Shown here piece after piece: positions 8,597-17,340 of a stretch of 64,000 bases of DNA. The stretch lies in contig NZ_AOPO01000003.1 in NCBI RefSeq assembly GCF_000336575.1, positions 248,001 to 312,000 of the forward strand. Direction: 5' to 3'. A program made the translations under genes and the position numbers. How positions within the stretch are numbered: the stretch's first letter is position 1; every line of letters begins with the position of its first letter. The notes under the pieces are model-generated. The model was not told the origin of the DNA. It worked only from the letters and a program-made list of their open reading frames with translations, and made no database searches. The stretch comes from Vreelandella titanicae BH1 (GTDB lineage Bacteria; Pseudomonadota; Gammaproteobacteria; Pseudomonadales; Halomonadaceae).

Positions 8597-9751
8597 ATGC
8601 CATTTCCAAAACGAAAAAGTTGTTTCGGCATTATGCTTGTCGTGATTGCTAGCGCTGCCGCGCTGGCATGTATGCAGGCGGTGTCGTCGGAAAGTGATGC
8701 CGTCGCCGAACCGACGGCGCAGCCCTCACTATCAGTCAACGTGACGACATTAGAACCTCAGACGCTTCCAACGACGATTGCGGCCAATGGTGATATTGCT
8801 GCGTGGCAGGAGATCATTATCGGTACCGAAATCGGTGGCCTGCGGCTGGTCGACGTCAAGGCAGACGTGGGTGATGAGGTCACGGAAGGGCAGGTGCTGG
8901 CCGTTTATAACGACACGACCGTGCGCGCGGAGCTGGCTAGAAGCCGCGCCGCCGTGGCGGAAGCCGAAGCAACGCTTGCGGAGGCAACGGCTAACGCCCA
9001 ACGTGCCCGGGGTTTGAAAACCACCGGGTCGCTTTCAGAACAGCAGATTCAGCAATACGAAACCGCCGAGCTCACCGCCAGGGCGAGGCTCAACGTTGCG
9101 CAGGCGCAACAAGACGCCCAAGCATTACGCTTGGATCAGACGCAGGTTGTCGCCCCGGACGACGGTTTGATTACCTCGCGCACGGCCACGCTTGGCGCCG
9201 TTACCAGTGCCGATCAGGAGCTGTTCCGATTGACGCGCCACGGTCGGCTGGAGTGGCGGGCCGAGGTCGCCGCGTCCGATCTGAATAAGCTGCGACCCGG
9301 CCAGACTGCCAGGATAAGCCTGCCTGGCGGCTACGACCTCGAAGGGCGCTTGCGCACCATCGCGCCGCTAGTGGACACCGCTACACGCAATGGTCTGGTT
9401 TATGTCGACCTACCGTTAAGCGACGTTGCCCGGGCGGGAATGTTTGCACGGGGTGAATTTGAACTGGGCAGCCGCCAAGTGATGACGCTTCCCCGTGCCG
9501 CGGTGCAACTACGCGACGGCTTTGGCTATGTACATCGCGTCAGCGGTGAAGGCCAGATAACGGAGCAGAAAGTTGCCTTGGGCCAGCACACGGAGGATCG
9601 AATCGAAATTCGCGCCGGGCTTGAACCCGATGCCCGAGTGGTCGCCTCGGGCGGTGCTTTTCTTGGCAACGGTGACCAGGTGCGGGTGATTGAGGGAGAG
9701 CCAGTTCATTCACCCCAAGCGAACGATACCGACGCCGAGGAGGGGGTATGA
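8597..9751 (+). CDS. RND efflux periplasmic adaptor
   Basis: Membrane fusion protein of about 384 residues. The N-terminus has a basic stretch, a hydrophobic helix and ALAC, a plausible lipobox. Lipoyl halves are seen around GLRLVDVKADVGDEVTEGQ and VVAPDDGLITSRTATLGAV, with a coiled-coil hairpin (Ala/Glu/Gln-rich) between them. The frame could start at a TTG at 8570, but the ATG at 8597 leaves a standard signal. Its stop overlaps the start of the permease gene (ATGA), so adaptor and permease are coupled. No outer-membrane channel follows. It is divergent from the mipA two-component operon. Confidence 0.9.
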   Translation: MPFPKRKSCFGIMLVVIASAAALACMQAVSSESDAVAEPTAQPSLSVNVTTLEPQTLPTTIAANGDIAAWQEIIIGTEIGGLRLVDVKADVGDEVTEGQVLAVYNDTTVRAELARSRAAVAEAEATLAEATANAQRARGLKTTGSLSEQQIQQYETAELTARARLNVAQAQQDAQALRLDQTQVVAPDDGLITSRTATLGAVTSADQELFRLTRHGRLEWRAEVAASDLNKLRPGQTARISLPGGYDLEGRLRTIAPLVDTATRNGLVYVDLPLSDVARAGMFARGEFELGSRQVMTLPRAAVQLRDGFGYVHRVSGEGQITEQKVALGQHTEDRIEIRAGLEPDARVVASGGAFLGNGDQVRVIEGEPVHSPQANDTDAEEGV

Positions 9752-12700
9752 CGCTCAATACCTCATCCTGGGCGATTCGCAATCCTATTCCGGTTGTTCT
9801 GCTCTTCATCCTATTGACCTTCTGGGGGCTCATCTCCTTCCGAGGCTTGTTTATTCAGGACTTGCCGGATGTGCAGCTGCCCCTCGTGGAGGTCTCCGCC
9901 TCGTTGCCGGGGGCGGCCCCCGCCTTAATGGAGAACGAGGTTGCCCGCAAGATCGAGGACTCCATCGCTACCGTCTCCGGCGTCAAAAACATCAATACAA
10001 CGCTGACGGATGGCAATGCCGACATTGCTATCGAATTCAGGCTGGAAAAGTCCTTGCAAGAGGCTCTTGAGGATGTGCGCGACGCTGTTGCTCGCATCCG
10101 CTCGGATCTACCCGCCGACCTGCGTGATCCAGTGATTCGCAAGGGTGAGTTTTTCAGTGAGCCGATTGTACGCTACGCGGTGACCTCCTCTGATCTAGAC
10201 GATGAGGCACTCTCCTGGTTTGTCGATGACAAAATGACCAAGGCCGTCTTGTCGGTGCCAGGCGTTGGTTCGGTTCGGCGTATCGGCGGGGTCGATCGCG
10301 AAGTCCGCGTAGCATTGGATGCGGATCGTCTGCTGGCGATGAACACGACAGCGCTGGATATATCACGCCAGCTGCGTCAGGCGCAGTTGGAGGCGCCCGG
10401 CGGCCGTGTGGATGTCGGCGGGGCCGAACAGGCAGTGCGCATCATCGCCAACGCTGAATCCGCAGCCGAGCTGGCGAAGATGGAGCTGGCACTCAGCGAT
10501 GGCCGCCGTATTCGCCTTGATGAGGTGGCGACGGTTACCGATACCGTGGCCGAGCGGCGCTCGATGGCATTGCTTGATGGCGCGCCCGTCGTCGGCGTCG
10601 AGATGACCCGTGCCGAGGGGTACGGCGAGGTGGATGTGGCCGAGGGCGTGCAGTCTGCACTCGCTGAGTTGCAGGCGCAATATCCTCATATAGAGGTCGA
10701 AGAAGCCTTTAATTTCGTCGGGCCGGTGCTGGAGAACTACCAGGGCTCCATGCACATGTTATTCGAGGGCATGGCGCTGGCGGTGCTGGTGGTATTCTGC
10801 TTCCTGCGCAATTGGCGGGCCACACTGATTGCGGCGGTTACGCTTCCGCTGTCGATCATCCCCACCTTCGCTTTCATGCACCTGATGGGCTTCTCGCTCA
10901 ATGTGGTGACGTTGCTGGCGCTCTCGCTGGTGATCGGGGTGTTGGTGGACGATGCCATTGTCGAGATTGAGAATATCGAACGGCATCTGCTAATGGGCAA
11001 GCCCCCGCGCCAGGCCGCCATGGATGCGGCGGCAGAAATCGGCTTGGCTGTGGTCGCCACCACCTTTACGTTGATTGCCGTTTTTCTGCCCACAGCATTT
11101 ATGAGCGGCACCGTCGGGAAATTCTTCGTTCAGTTCGGTTGGACGGCCTCTGTGGCAGTACTGTTCTCGCTGTTGGTGGCGCGCCTTCTCACGCCCATGC
11201 TGGCTGCGTATCTGTTGCGCAAACCCCATCTGCATCATCGCGACCCAGCGTGGATTAGCTACTATCTGGTTGTCGCCCGTTGGTGCCTGCGCCACCGCAA
11301 GACAACCCTCCTCGCGGCGGCGGCCTGCTTTGCAGGCGGTATCTGGCTGGCTTCGACCCTGCCGGGTACCTTCATACCCCCCGATGATGGTTCCCAGACG
11401 CAGGCGACGCTCACCTTGCCGCCCGGTAGCACCTTTTCTGAAGCGGAGGCGCTTGCCGAGCAGGCACGCTCACGACTGGAGACGCAACAGCATGTAGTCA
11501 GCGTCTTCGCGGCCGTCGGTGAGGACTCCGGCAGCAGTGACTCTGATGTGATCTCGGTGGAACTGACCGTTGGTTTGGCGGATCGCGCAACCCGCGCGGG
11601 CGTTACGCAGCAAGACATAGAGCAGCAGTTACGCGTTGCACTCGCCACACTTCCCGGCGTGCGAACTCGCGTAGGCGACGAGGGGGATGGCTATGAGTTG
11701 GTGCTCGCCGGTGAGGATAGCCGGGTGCTTGAACTGCATGCCCGCCAAGTCGAGCGGGAGATGCGCGCCATTCCCGGCATCGGTGCGGTGAGTTCGACGG
11801 CCAGCCTGGTCAGGCCTGAACTCATTGTACGCCCTGATTTTGCCCGCGCCGCCGACCTTGGGGTCTCGGCTCAGGCCATCGCCGATACGCTGCGCATCGC
11901 GACAGTGGGCGATAACGCCGAGGACCTTCCTAAGTTGAACTTCAGCTCGCGTCAGGTGCCGGTGATGGTTCGACTGGCGGATGCCGCTCGGGAGGATATG
12001 GCGACCCTTAAACGGCTACCAGTGCCTGGTGTGAACGGACCAGTGCCGATGGAAAGCGTGGCTAACTTTGAGTGGAGCAGCGGTCCTTCGGAAATCACCC
12101 GGCATGATCGTCTGCGCAACGTCAATTTCGAGGTGAGCCTACAAGGGCAGCCTTTGGGAGAAATCGAACAGGCCGTGCAGGCACTGCCCAGTTTACGTCA
12201 GTTGCCACGCGGCGTGTTTCAGACACCAGAAGGCGATGCAGAGGAAATGGCGGAGCTTGCCGCAAGCTTCGGGATTGCCATGCTGACCGGCGTGCTGTGT
12301 ATCTATATGTTGCTGGTGCTGCTGCTCAAGGATTTCATGCAGCCGGTCACTATTCTGGTGGCGCTGGTGCTCTCCGTACCTGGGGCTTTCCTGGCGCTGT
12401 TCCTCACGCAGACGCCCGTGTCGCTGCCCGCCATGATCGGATTGATCATGCTGATGGGCATCGCCACCAAGAACTCAATCCTGTTGGTGGACTACATCAT
12501 CATCGCCCGTCGGGTGCATGGGTTGGAACGTGTGGACGCCATTGTTGATGCCTGCAAAAAACGTGTCCGGCCCATCGTGATGACCACCATTGCCATGGGG
12601 GCGGGCATGATGCCGATCGCCCTAGGATGGGCTGGCGATCCCAGCTTCCGGGCCCCCATGGCCTTCGTGGTCATTGGCGGACTGCTCACTTCAACGCTTC

Positions 12701-12807
12701 TGAGCTTGCTGGTTATCCCGGTGGTGTACAGCTACGTGGATGACATCGGCAATATCCTGGGGCGGTTCAAGCTGCCCCCAAACCACGCAACGCAAACATC
12801 GGAGTAG
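9748..12807 (+). CDS. RND efflux permease
   Basis: Complete proton-driven RND permease of 1019 residues in the inner membrane. The first helix is followed by a porter domain with the HAE1-type sequence LPDVQLPLVEVSASLPGAAP. The central membrane block holds the proton-relay motif around GVLVDDAIVEIENIERHL (two adjacent Asp), and the second half has MGIATKNSILLVDY and ACKKRVRPIVMTTIAMGAGM. Length and order are normal for the family. It lies between its adaptor (4-bp overlap) and the amidohydrolase 8 bp downstream, so the three are one operon. Substrate unknown; the downstream enzyme suggests an aromatic acid or similar organic compound. Confidence 0.94.
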   Translation: MTLNTSSWAIRNPIPVVLLFILLTFWGLISFRGLFIQDLPDVQLPLVEVSASLPGAAPALMENEVARKIEDSIATVSGVKNINTTLTDGNADIAIEFRLEKSLQEALEDVRDAVARIRSDLPADLRDPVIRKGEFFSEPIVRYAVTSSDLDDEALSWFVDDKMTKAVLSVPGVGSVRRIGGVDREVRVALDADRLLAMNTTALDISRQLRQAQLEAPGGRVDVGGAEQAVRIIANAESAAELAKMELALSDGRRIRLDEVATVTDTVAERRSMALLDGAPVVGVEMTRAEGYGEVDVAEGVQSALAELQAQYPHIEVEEAFNFVGPVLENYQGSMHMLFEGMALAVLVVFCFLRNWRATLIAAVTLPLSIIPTFAFMHLMGFSLNVVTLLALSLVIGVLVDDAIVEIENIERHLLMGKPPRQAAMDAAAEIGLAVVATTFTLIAVFLPTAFMSGTVGKFFVQFGWTASVAVLFSLLVARLLTPMLAAYLLRKPHLHHRDPAWISYYLVVARWCLRHRKTTLLAAAACFAGGIWLASTLPGTFIPPDDGSQTQATLTLPPGSTFSEAEALAEQARSRLETQQHVVSVFAAVGEDSGSSDSDVISVELTVGLADRATRAGVTQQDIEQQLRVALATLPGVRTRVGDEGDGYELVLAGEDSRVLELHARQVEREMRAIPGIGAVSSTASLVRPELIVRPDFARAADLGVSAQAIADTLRIATVGDNAEDLPKLNFSSRQVPVMVRLADAAREDMATLKRLPVPGVNGPVPMESVANFEWSSGPSEITRHDRLRNVNFEVSLQGQPLGEIEQAVQALPSLRQLPRGVFQTPEGDAEEMAELAASFGIAMLTGVLCIYMLLVLLLKDFMQPVTILVALVLSVPGAFLALFLTQTPVSLPAMIGLIMLMGIATKNSILLVDYIIIARRVHGLERVDAIVDACKKRVRPIVMTTIAMGAGMMPIALGWAGDPSFRAPMAFVVIGGLLTSTLLSLLVIPVVYSYVDDIGNILGRFKLPPNHATQTSE

Positions 12808-12815
12808 AAATTGTC

Positions 12816-13958
12816 ATGAAACAGATCGAAAAAACCCTAGAGAGCCTGACAATGGGACGCCGTAGTTTTCTAACTGGCGCGGCTGCACTTGGTGTTGGTG
12901 CCGGGTTGTCCGCGCCTGCCATTATCTCCAGTGCTGTCGCGACAGAGAAATCGGTCATCGCGTTGCGAGACCAGGATCTGCCCTTTATCGCCACGGAAGA
13001 GACCTATACCACCGAGGAACTGATCGCGCTGAACGCGATTAACGATCAACACGTAGAGTACCTCAGGGAAACAGGTCTTGCCGAACTCGGCCCTGGCCGC
13101 ATCGGCGCAATGGATAAGGCGGGGATCAATGTTCAAATCCTCTCCGCACATACGCCGGGCGTGCAGAATGTCCCCGGTCAGGAAGGCATCGATTTTGCCT
13201 ATCGTCTCAACAAGATGATTGCCGATGGCCCGATGGCCACCCATCCGGGGCGGTACCAGGCCTATGCAACCTTGCCTCTGCAGAACCCGGAAGCATCAGC
13301 GGACGAACTGGAACGCGCCGTTCGGGAAGATGGCTTTCTGGGGGCCATGACCAATGGATTCATTGGCAACAAATTCCTCGACCACCCGGATTTCGAGCCC
13401 ATTCTGGCGCGCGCCGAGGCACTTGATGTGCCGATATACCTGCATCCAGGCTTCCCCCCGGAAGACGTGTTCAATATTTATTACAACACCATGCGGCCAG
13501 GGTATGACCAATTGTTCCAGAACTACATTTTCAGCGGTTCAGGATATGGATGGCACCAGGAGGTGCTGACTCAATGTCTTCGACTGATCATCACTGGGGT
13601 GTTCGATAAATTTCCTAAACTGCAGATGATTATCGGCCATATGGGAGAGGGCCTTCCGTTCTACTACGAGCGTATCGTGGGAGATATGAGCGAGTCGACC
13701 GAAGACTCGCTGAACAAGCCTATCGGGCAATACTTCAGTGACAATTTCTGGTACACAACCAGCGCATTCTTCCAGGACGAATTGCTTCATCTTTTGCTGA
13801 GGTACATCAGTGTGGATCGAGTGATGTTTGGAACGGATTACCCGTTTGCAGACATGAAGCAAGGAACCGACTGGTTTCGGGCGGTGGATCTGCCCCGTGA
13901 AGCCAAGGAAAAAATTGCGTTCCGAAATGCAGAAAAGCTGTTCGGAATAAAGGTCTGA
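12816..13958 (+). CDS. Exported amidohydrolase/decarboxylase-like TIM-barrel protein
   Basis: Protein of 380 residues with a Tat-type signal (MGRRSFLTGAAALGVG) and an amidohydrolase_2 fold. Metal-site candidates are His in IYLHPGFPP, His in IIGHMGEGLPF and Asp in MFGTDYPF, the pattern of gamma-resorcylate and 2,3-dihydroxybenzoate decarboxylases. The usual N-terminal EExH is here EETY, so the first histidine is absent, as in the EEA variants of that group. Placement behind an RND pump and export to the periplasm are unusual, since relatives are mostly cytosolic. A role in changing an aromatic compound in the periplasm before efflux is inference. The Shine-Dalgarno is weak, so coupling to the permease is likely. 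Confidence 0.8.
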   Translation: MKQIEKTLESLTMGRRSFLTGAAALGVGAGLSAPAIISSAVATEKSVIALRDQDLPFIATEETYTTEELIALNAINDQHVEYLRETGLAELGPGRIGAMDKAGINVQILSAHTPGVQNVPGQEGIDFAYRLNKMIADGPMATHPGRYQAYATLPLQNPEASADELERAVREDGFLGAMTNGFIGNKFLDHPDFEPILARAEALDVPIYLHPGFPPEDVFNIYYNTMRPGYDQLFQNYIFSGSGYGWHQEVLTQCLRLIITGVFDKFPKLQMIIGHMGEGLPFYYERIVGDMSESTEDSLNKPIGQYFSDNFWYTTSAFFQDELLHLLLRYISVDRVMFGTDYPFADMKQGTDWFRAVDLPREAKEKIAFRNAEKLFGIKV

Positions 13959-14024
13959 CGCATCCGCCCGGGATCGAATGATGCCGATTGGTTTTGGTGT
14001 CAGCGGGGCCATAACCGGAGATCA

Positions 14025-14055
14025 CTTTGGCTGTATCTCAAGGGTACAGCCAAAG
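14025..14055. terminator. Perfect 11-bp hairpin downstream of the amidohydrolase gene
   Basis: Arms CTTTGGCTGTA (14025-14035) and TACAGCCAAAG (14045-14055) are perfectly complementary around a 9-base loop, 66 bp after the amidohydrolase stop. There is no T-run, so it would be a factor-dependent terminator, an mRNA-stabilising hairpin or an operator. The chimeric pseudogene begins just beyond it. Confidence 0.45.
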
Positions 14056-14113
14056 GATGCCAAGCGAGGCCCCTTGCCTCCCTCATCGTGGCCAACCACT
14101 CATCGGAGGTCTC

Positions 14114-14390
14114 ATGTCCCCCCAATCCAGATTCCACGGTCGTCAATCGGCGATCCAGGAGGGCGCTGCCATCCAACGCTGATGACGCAACGGCCATGCT
14201 CGTCGGCGTAGTCAAGCGATACGGCTCTGGCGAGTCCGCCATCGTCGCGCTCGACGACGTCACCATCGCGTTCCCGGTAAGCGGCGTTGGCGAACCGGGC
14301 ATTTCCCCGCTCGCGCCTGAGCTGGCCAACGCGCTGTTCGCCTCCACACAGCAGAGGATCCGTAGTCTGCCGTTCTCCGATCATGTCTAG
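14114..14390 (+). pseudogene. Chimeric remnant: ABC-ATPase start joined to molybdenum-oxidase end
   Basis: Two unrelated gene ends are joined. The left part has GGAGG at 14105-14109 and ATG at 14114. After a shift of frame it encodes [18 protein letters not shown], the opening strand of MacB/LolD-type ABC transporter ATPases, and it stops before any Walker A motif. From about 14277 it encodes [18 protein letters not shown] and continues to SDHV and a TAG at 14388. This matches the C-terminus of the molybdopterin oxidase at 26598-28766 (GGVGEPGIPPLAPALANA ... SDHV), including the GEPG glutamate of the active site. The identity is not high enough for a recent copy. No function is expected. Confidence 0.6.
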
Positions 14391-14656
14391 GCCAATACAG
14401 ACCTGTCGAGGCCCATCATTGAGCAGCGGCGGCGAGGCATAAAGGCATCAGGAATGACATCGGTGGATGGAAGCATGTGGTGTCCTCGTCGCATAGGACG
14501 AGACTGCCCGGTAATGCGTCTTTCAGAAGCCTTAGCGGAGGATCGGAACGATCGAGAAGTATTGCGTAAGTTTTCAGTAAGCCAGCGGCAGCGACAGTCA
14601 ACACTCTTTCCACTCAACGTCGACTGAATGGCCTCTGGTCTTTCGAGGATTCGTGC
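14391..14656. other. 266-bp spacer before the yejM-like gene
   Basis: No gene recognised. It contains a short CTCGTC/GACGAG stem near 14488-14505 and, at its right end, GAGG eight bases before the ATG at 14657. A minus-strand frame here (14416-14613) has no family signature. Confidence 0.35.
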
Positions 14657-16505
14657 ATGATCTATCGACTCCTGTACCGGTGGCGCTGGCTTGGCGCCTG
14701 GACCCTGGCCAACCTGCTGCTTGCCTGGGTGATCTCGCTGCGCTATGTCGGCTATATTCAGCCCGAAGGGGCCGAGCAGTGGAGCTACCTGCTGATGGTT
14801 TTCCTCGGCCATCTCTCGCTGCTGGTATGGCTGGGAGCTTTGCCGATGTTCCTGCTGGCCACGCTTTTACGCGGCACCGGGCTATGGCTGATAACCACCC
14901 TGTGGGCGAGTGGCCTGCAGCTGCTACTGCTGCTTGATACCTTCGTCTACGCTCAGTATCGCTTTCACCTGAGCGGCTTTATTCTCGACCTGCTGCTCAA
15001 CGCCGGGGGCGACGTGTTCAGCTTCTCATGGGTCGCCTGGGCACTGGCCGTCGGTGGCGTGCTGGGTATGTTGGCGGTGCAAGGTGGCCTCGGGCTGCTA
15101 TTCAAGCGACGTCAACCTTCACGGCCTGTGGGCGCAATGCTGGTAGTGAGCTTGTTGGCTCTGCTGGGGGTGCACGGTTGGCATGCCTGGGCGGATGCCC
15201 ACTACGACCGCGACATCACCAGCATGACGCGTCATGTGCCGGTCTTCTATCCGGCCACTGCCAAGCGCTTCTTCGTCGAAAAGGGGTGGGTCGACCCCCA
15301 GGCGGTGCGCGATCGGGTGGATCTCGAGGCGACGAAGGGCGGGGCGCAGGGCGCAGGGCCTGATCTACCCTTCCGCGCCGCTGAGCTGCTCGCCGTCGGT
15401 GTCTCCCGACAACCTGCTGCTGGTGCTGGTGGATACCCTGCGCCACGACGTGCTCACTCCTGAAGTGATGCCGAATCTTTACCGGTACGCCAATCAACCC
15501 GGTTGGTTCAGGGCGCGTGAGCATATCAGCGGTGGCAACTCCACCAAGGCCGGCGTCTTCAGCCTCTTCTATGGCCTGCCAGTCACCTACTGGGATGCAT
15601 TTACTGCCAGCCAGACGCCCCCGGTACTGATGGAGCGATTAGAGGCTGCCGATTACCGATTTCAGGTTCTCTCTTCGGCAACGCTGGTGAGCCCTGCCTT
15701 TGACCGTAACGTTTTTGCCGGCCTCAAGGATATCTCGCTGGAGCCAGCACAGGGCGAGCCCTGGGAGCGCGACCAGCAGATCACCGATGACTGGCTAGCC
15801 TGGATGGACAAAGAAGAGGCAAGGTCAGATGAGCGGCCGTTCTTTGGTTTCCTGTTCTATGACGCCGTGCACGGCTACAGCCATCCGCCAGACTTCCCGC
15901 GGTTCATGCCCTATTGGGAGCATATCAACCACATGAGCTTGGGGCCTGACTTCGATCCCGAACCTTACTGGAACCGCTATCGTACGGCAGCGCGCTATGT
16001 GGACCAGCAATTGGGACGTGTACTCGATGACCTGGAGCGCCGTGGGCGGCTTGAGGATACTGCGATAGTGATTACTGCCGACCACGGTGAGTCCTTCAAC
16101 GAACATGGCAAGAACTACTGGGGACATGGCAGCAACTACACGCCGGAGCAGATCCAGGTTCCGCTGGTGATGCATTTGCCGGGGCGATCCGGTGGTGCGC
16201 TGGAGCGGCGAACGCACCACGCCGATATCGCACCGACCCTGCTCGAGGAACTGCTCGATTGTGAATCAGCTCCTCAACATTACACCCTGGGGCAAAGCCT
16301 GTTGGACGTCGCCCCCCATCGCGACTGGATGCTTTCAGGCAGCTACATGGGTTATGGCATCCTGATGCCCGACTATCAGGTGGCGGTGCACCCCACGCGG
16401 GCCTTCGAAGTCTATGACTACCGCATGAACGAACTCGACGATATCAAGCTCGAGTCCCAGGTGTCGAACGAGGTACTTAGGGCGCTGTCGAAATTCTATC
16501 GCTAA
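14657..16505 (+). pseudogene. YejM/PbgA-like DUF3413-sulfatase membrane protein, frameshifted
   Basis: Encodes an inner-membrane protein of the YejM/PbgA type, known in enterobacteria to sense lipopolysaccharide and control LpxC turnover. The first frame (14657 to about 15350) gives a DUF3413 domain with five hydrophobic segments (MIYRLLYRWRWLG to the RFFVEKGWVDPQ linker). The second frame (to 16505) gives the sulfatase-like periplasmic domain with NLLLVLVDTLRHDVL, GGNSTKAGVFSLFYGLP and VITADHGESFNEHG. A duplicated 7-mer at 15343-15356 causes the shift; with one copy the frames join as GGAQGLIYP and yield about 613 residues, close to the usual length. As written the gene is broken; slippage-based reversion or sequence error is possible. 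Confidence 0.8.
15343..15356 (+). repeat. 7-bp tandem duplication causing the yejM frameshift
   Basis: GGCGCAG occurs twice in direct succession (15343-15349, 15350-15356). Seven bases shift the frame by one, exactly the offset between the two halves of the gene. Deleting either copy restores one open frame. Confidence 0.85.
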
Positions 16506-16829
16506 GACACCAAGGATGGTGCATTGCCGGCTTTAGCGTACGGAGTGAATCGGCCATGGCCTCAATGCCTATAACCATCTGTTGAGCAGGCCAATGGGTA
16601 GCCCGACAAGGTGCAGGTCTTCGACCCCGAACCCCGGTGTGGCGTTGAAGGCTTGGCGGTTTCAATGGCCAGGAACAACAAGTGTAGTGGCATAGTGAAT
16701 TGGCTGCGCCGTTGTGTGAAGCGAGGCACATACACAATTGGCACCTAATTTTGCCCAGGATTTGACCTTGACTTCAGCTCTATCGTTGCTCGCTACACAA
16801 CGATAGAGCTGCATGAGCTAAAGCCCGTT
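16506..16829. other. 324-bp gap between convergent genes
   Basis: No gene recognised on either strand. The only structure seen is the long hairpin at 16776-16810 near its right end. Confidence 0.4.
16776..16810. terminator. 13-bp perfect hairpin between convergent genes
   Basis: AGCTCTATCGTTG (16776-16788) and CAACGATAGAGCT (16798-16810) pair perfectly around a 9-base loop. It lies between the ends of the yejM-like gene and the DUF1857 gene, so a bidirectional terminator is the simplest reading. There is no T-run on either side. Confidence 0.5.
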
Positions 16830-17303
16830 TCAGAGCTTGCCGTCGGCAATCAATTCCCGGGTGCGTCTGAGCGTGGACAGCAAGGCGGCCTTGTAGCCGT
16901 TGTCGCTGTCGAACTGGATTTGTTCGGCTTGTTCCTCAGGGCCGCCCGGTGCTTTGTCGCGCAGGCCAAGATAGCAGTAGAAGCGAAGCTGGAGCGCTCC
17001 GGCCTCATCCTCAAAGAGTTCGTTGACGATGGCGCCCTCACGGGGACCTGTGGCCTGGAAGAAGGTGACCTTGCTTTCTGGCTCCAGGGTGATGATCTCG
17101 CGCAGATCGGTGCCGGCGATGGTGGCTTCGCGCACGAAGTGCGTTGTGCTTTCCTCCATGACGTCGCAGCGGGTGCACAGGCCTTTGGGTAGGAACAGGC
17201 GGGCGTCGCGGGCCTTGAGCACCAGGCCCTGCCAGGCCTGTGCTCGGGTCAGAGTGGTTTCCCCTGCCGGATTCACCGGGACAGTAGCGGTCGAGTAGAT
17301 CAT
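16830..17303 (-). CDS. DUF1857 (AtaL-like) SRPBCC-fold protein
   Basis: Cytosolic protein of 157 residues with the DUF1857 pattern: N-terminal YSTATVPVNPAGETTLTRAQAWQGL, then FLPKGLCTRCDVMEES and a final NGYKAALLSTLRRTRELIADGKL helix. The family has the START/Bet v1 (SRPBCC) fold with a ligand cavity and no assigned reaction; fungal AtaL-like relatives accompany secondary-metabolite genes. The start at 17303 is the first methionine. It lies 37 bp after the NmrA-like gene on the same strand and probably shares its promoter, under the divergent LysR gene. Confidence 0.75.
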   Translation of the reverse strand: MIYSTATVPVNPAGETTLTRAQAWQGLVLKARDARLFLPKGLCTRCDVMEESTTHFVREATIAGTDLREIITLEPESKVTFFQATGPREGAIVNELFEDEAGALQLRFYCYLGLRDKAPGGPEEQAEQIQFDSDNGYKAALLSTLRRTRELIADGKL

Positions 17304-17340
17304 GGTGAGTTTCCTTATGTTGATTGGGAGTGCGCTGCCG

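Noticed and set aside
14387-14812. Minus-strand frame before the yejM-like gene
   Set aside because: Overlaps the well-supported N-terminal membrane domain of YejM on the other strand and shows no motif.
16477-16737. Minus-strand frame downstream of the yejM-like gene
   Set aside because: Cys/His/Pro-rich, no family signature, and overlaps the true 3-prime end of the YejM-like gene.
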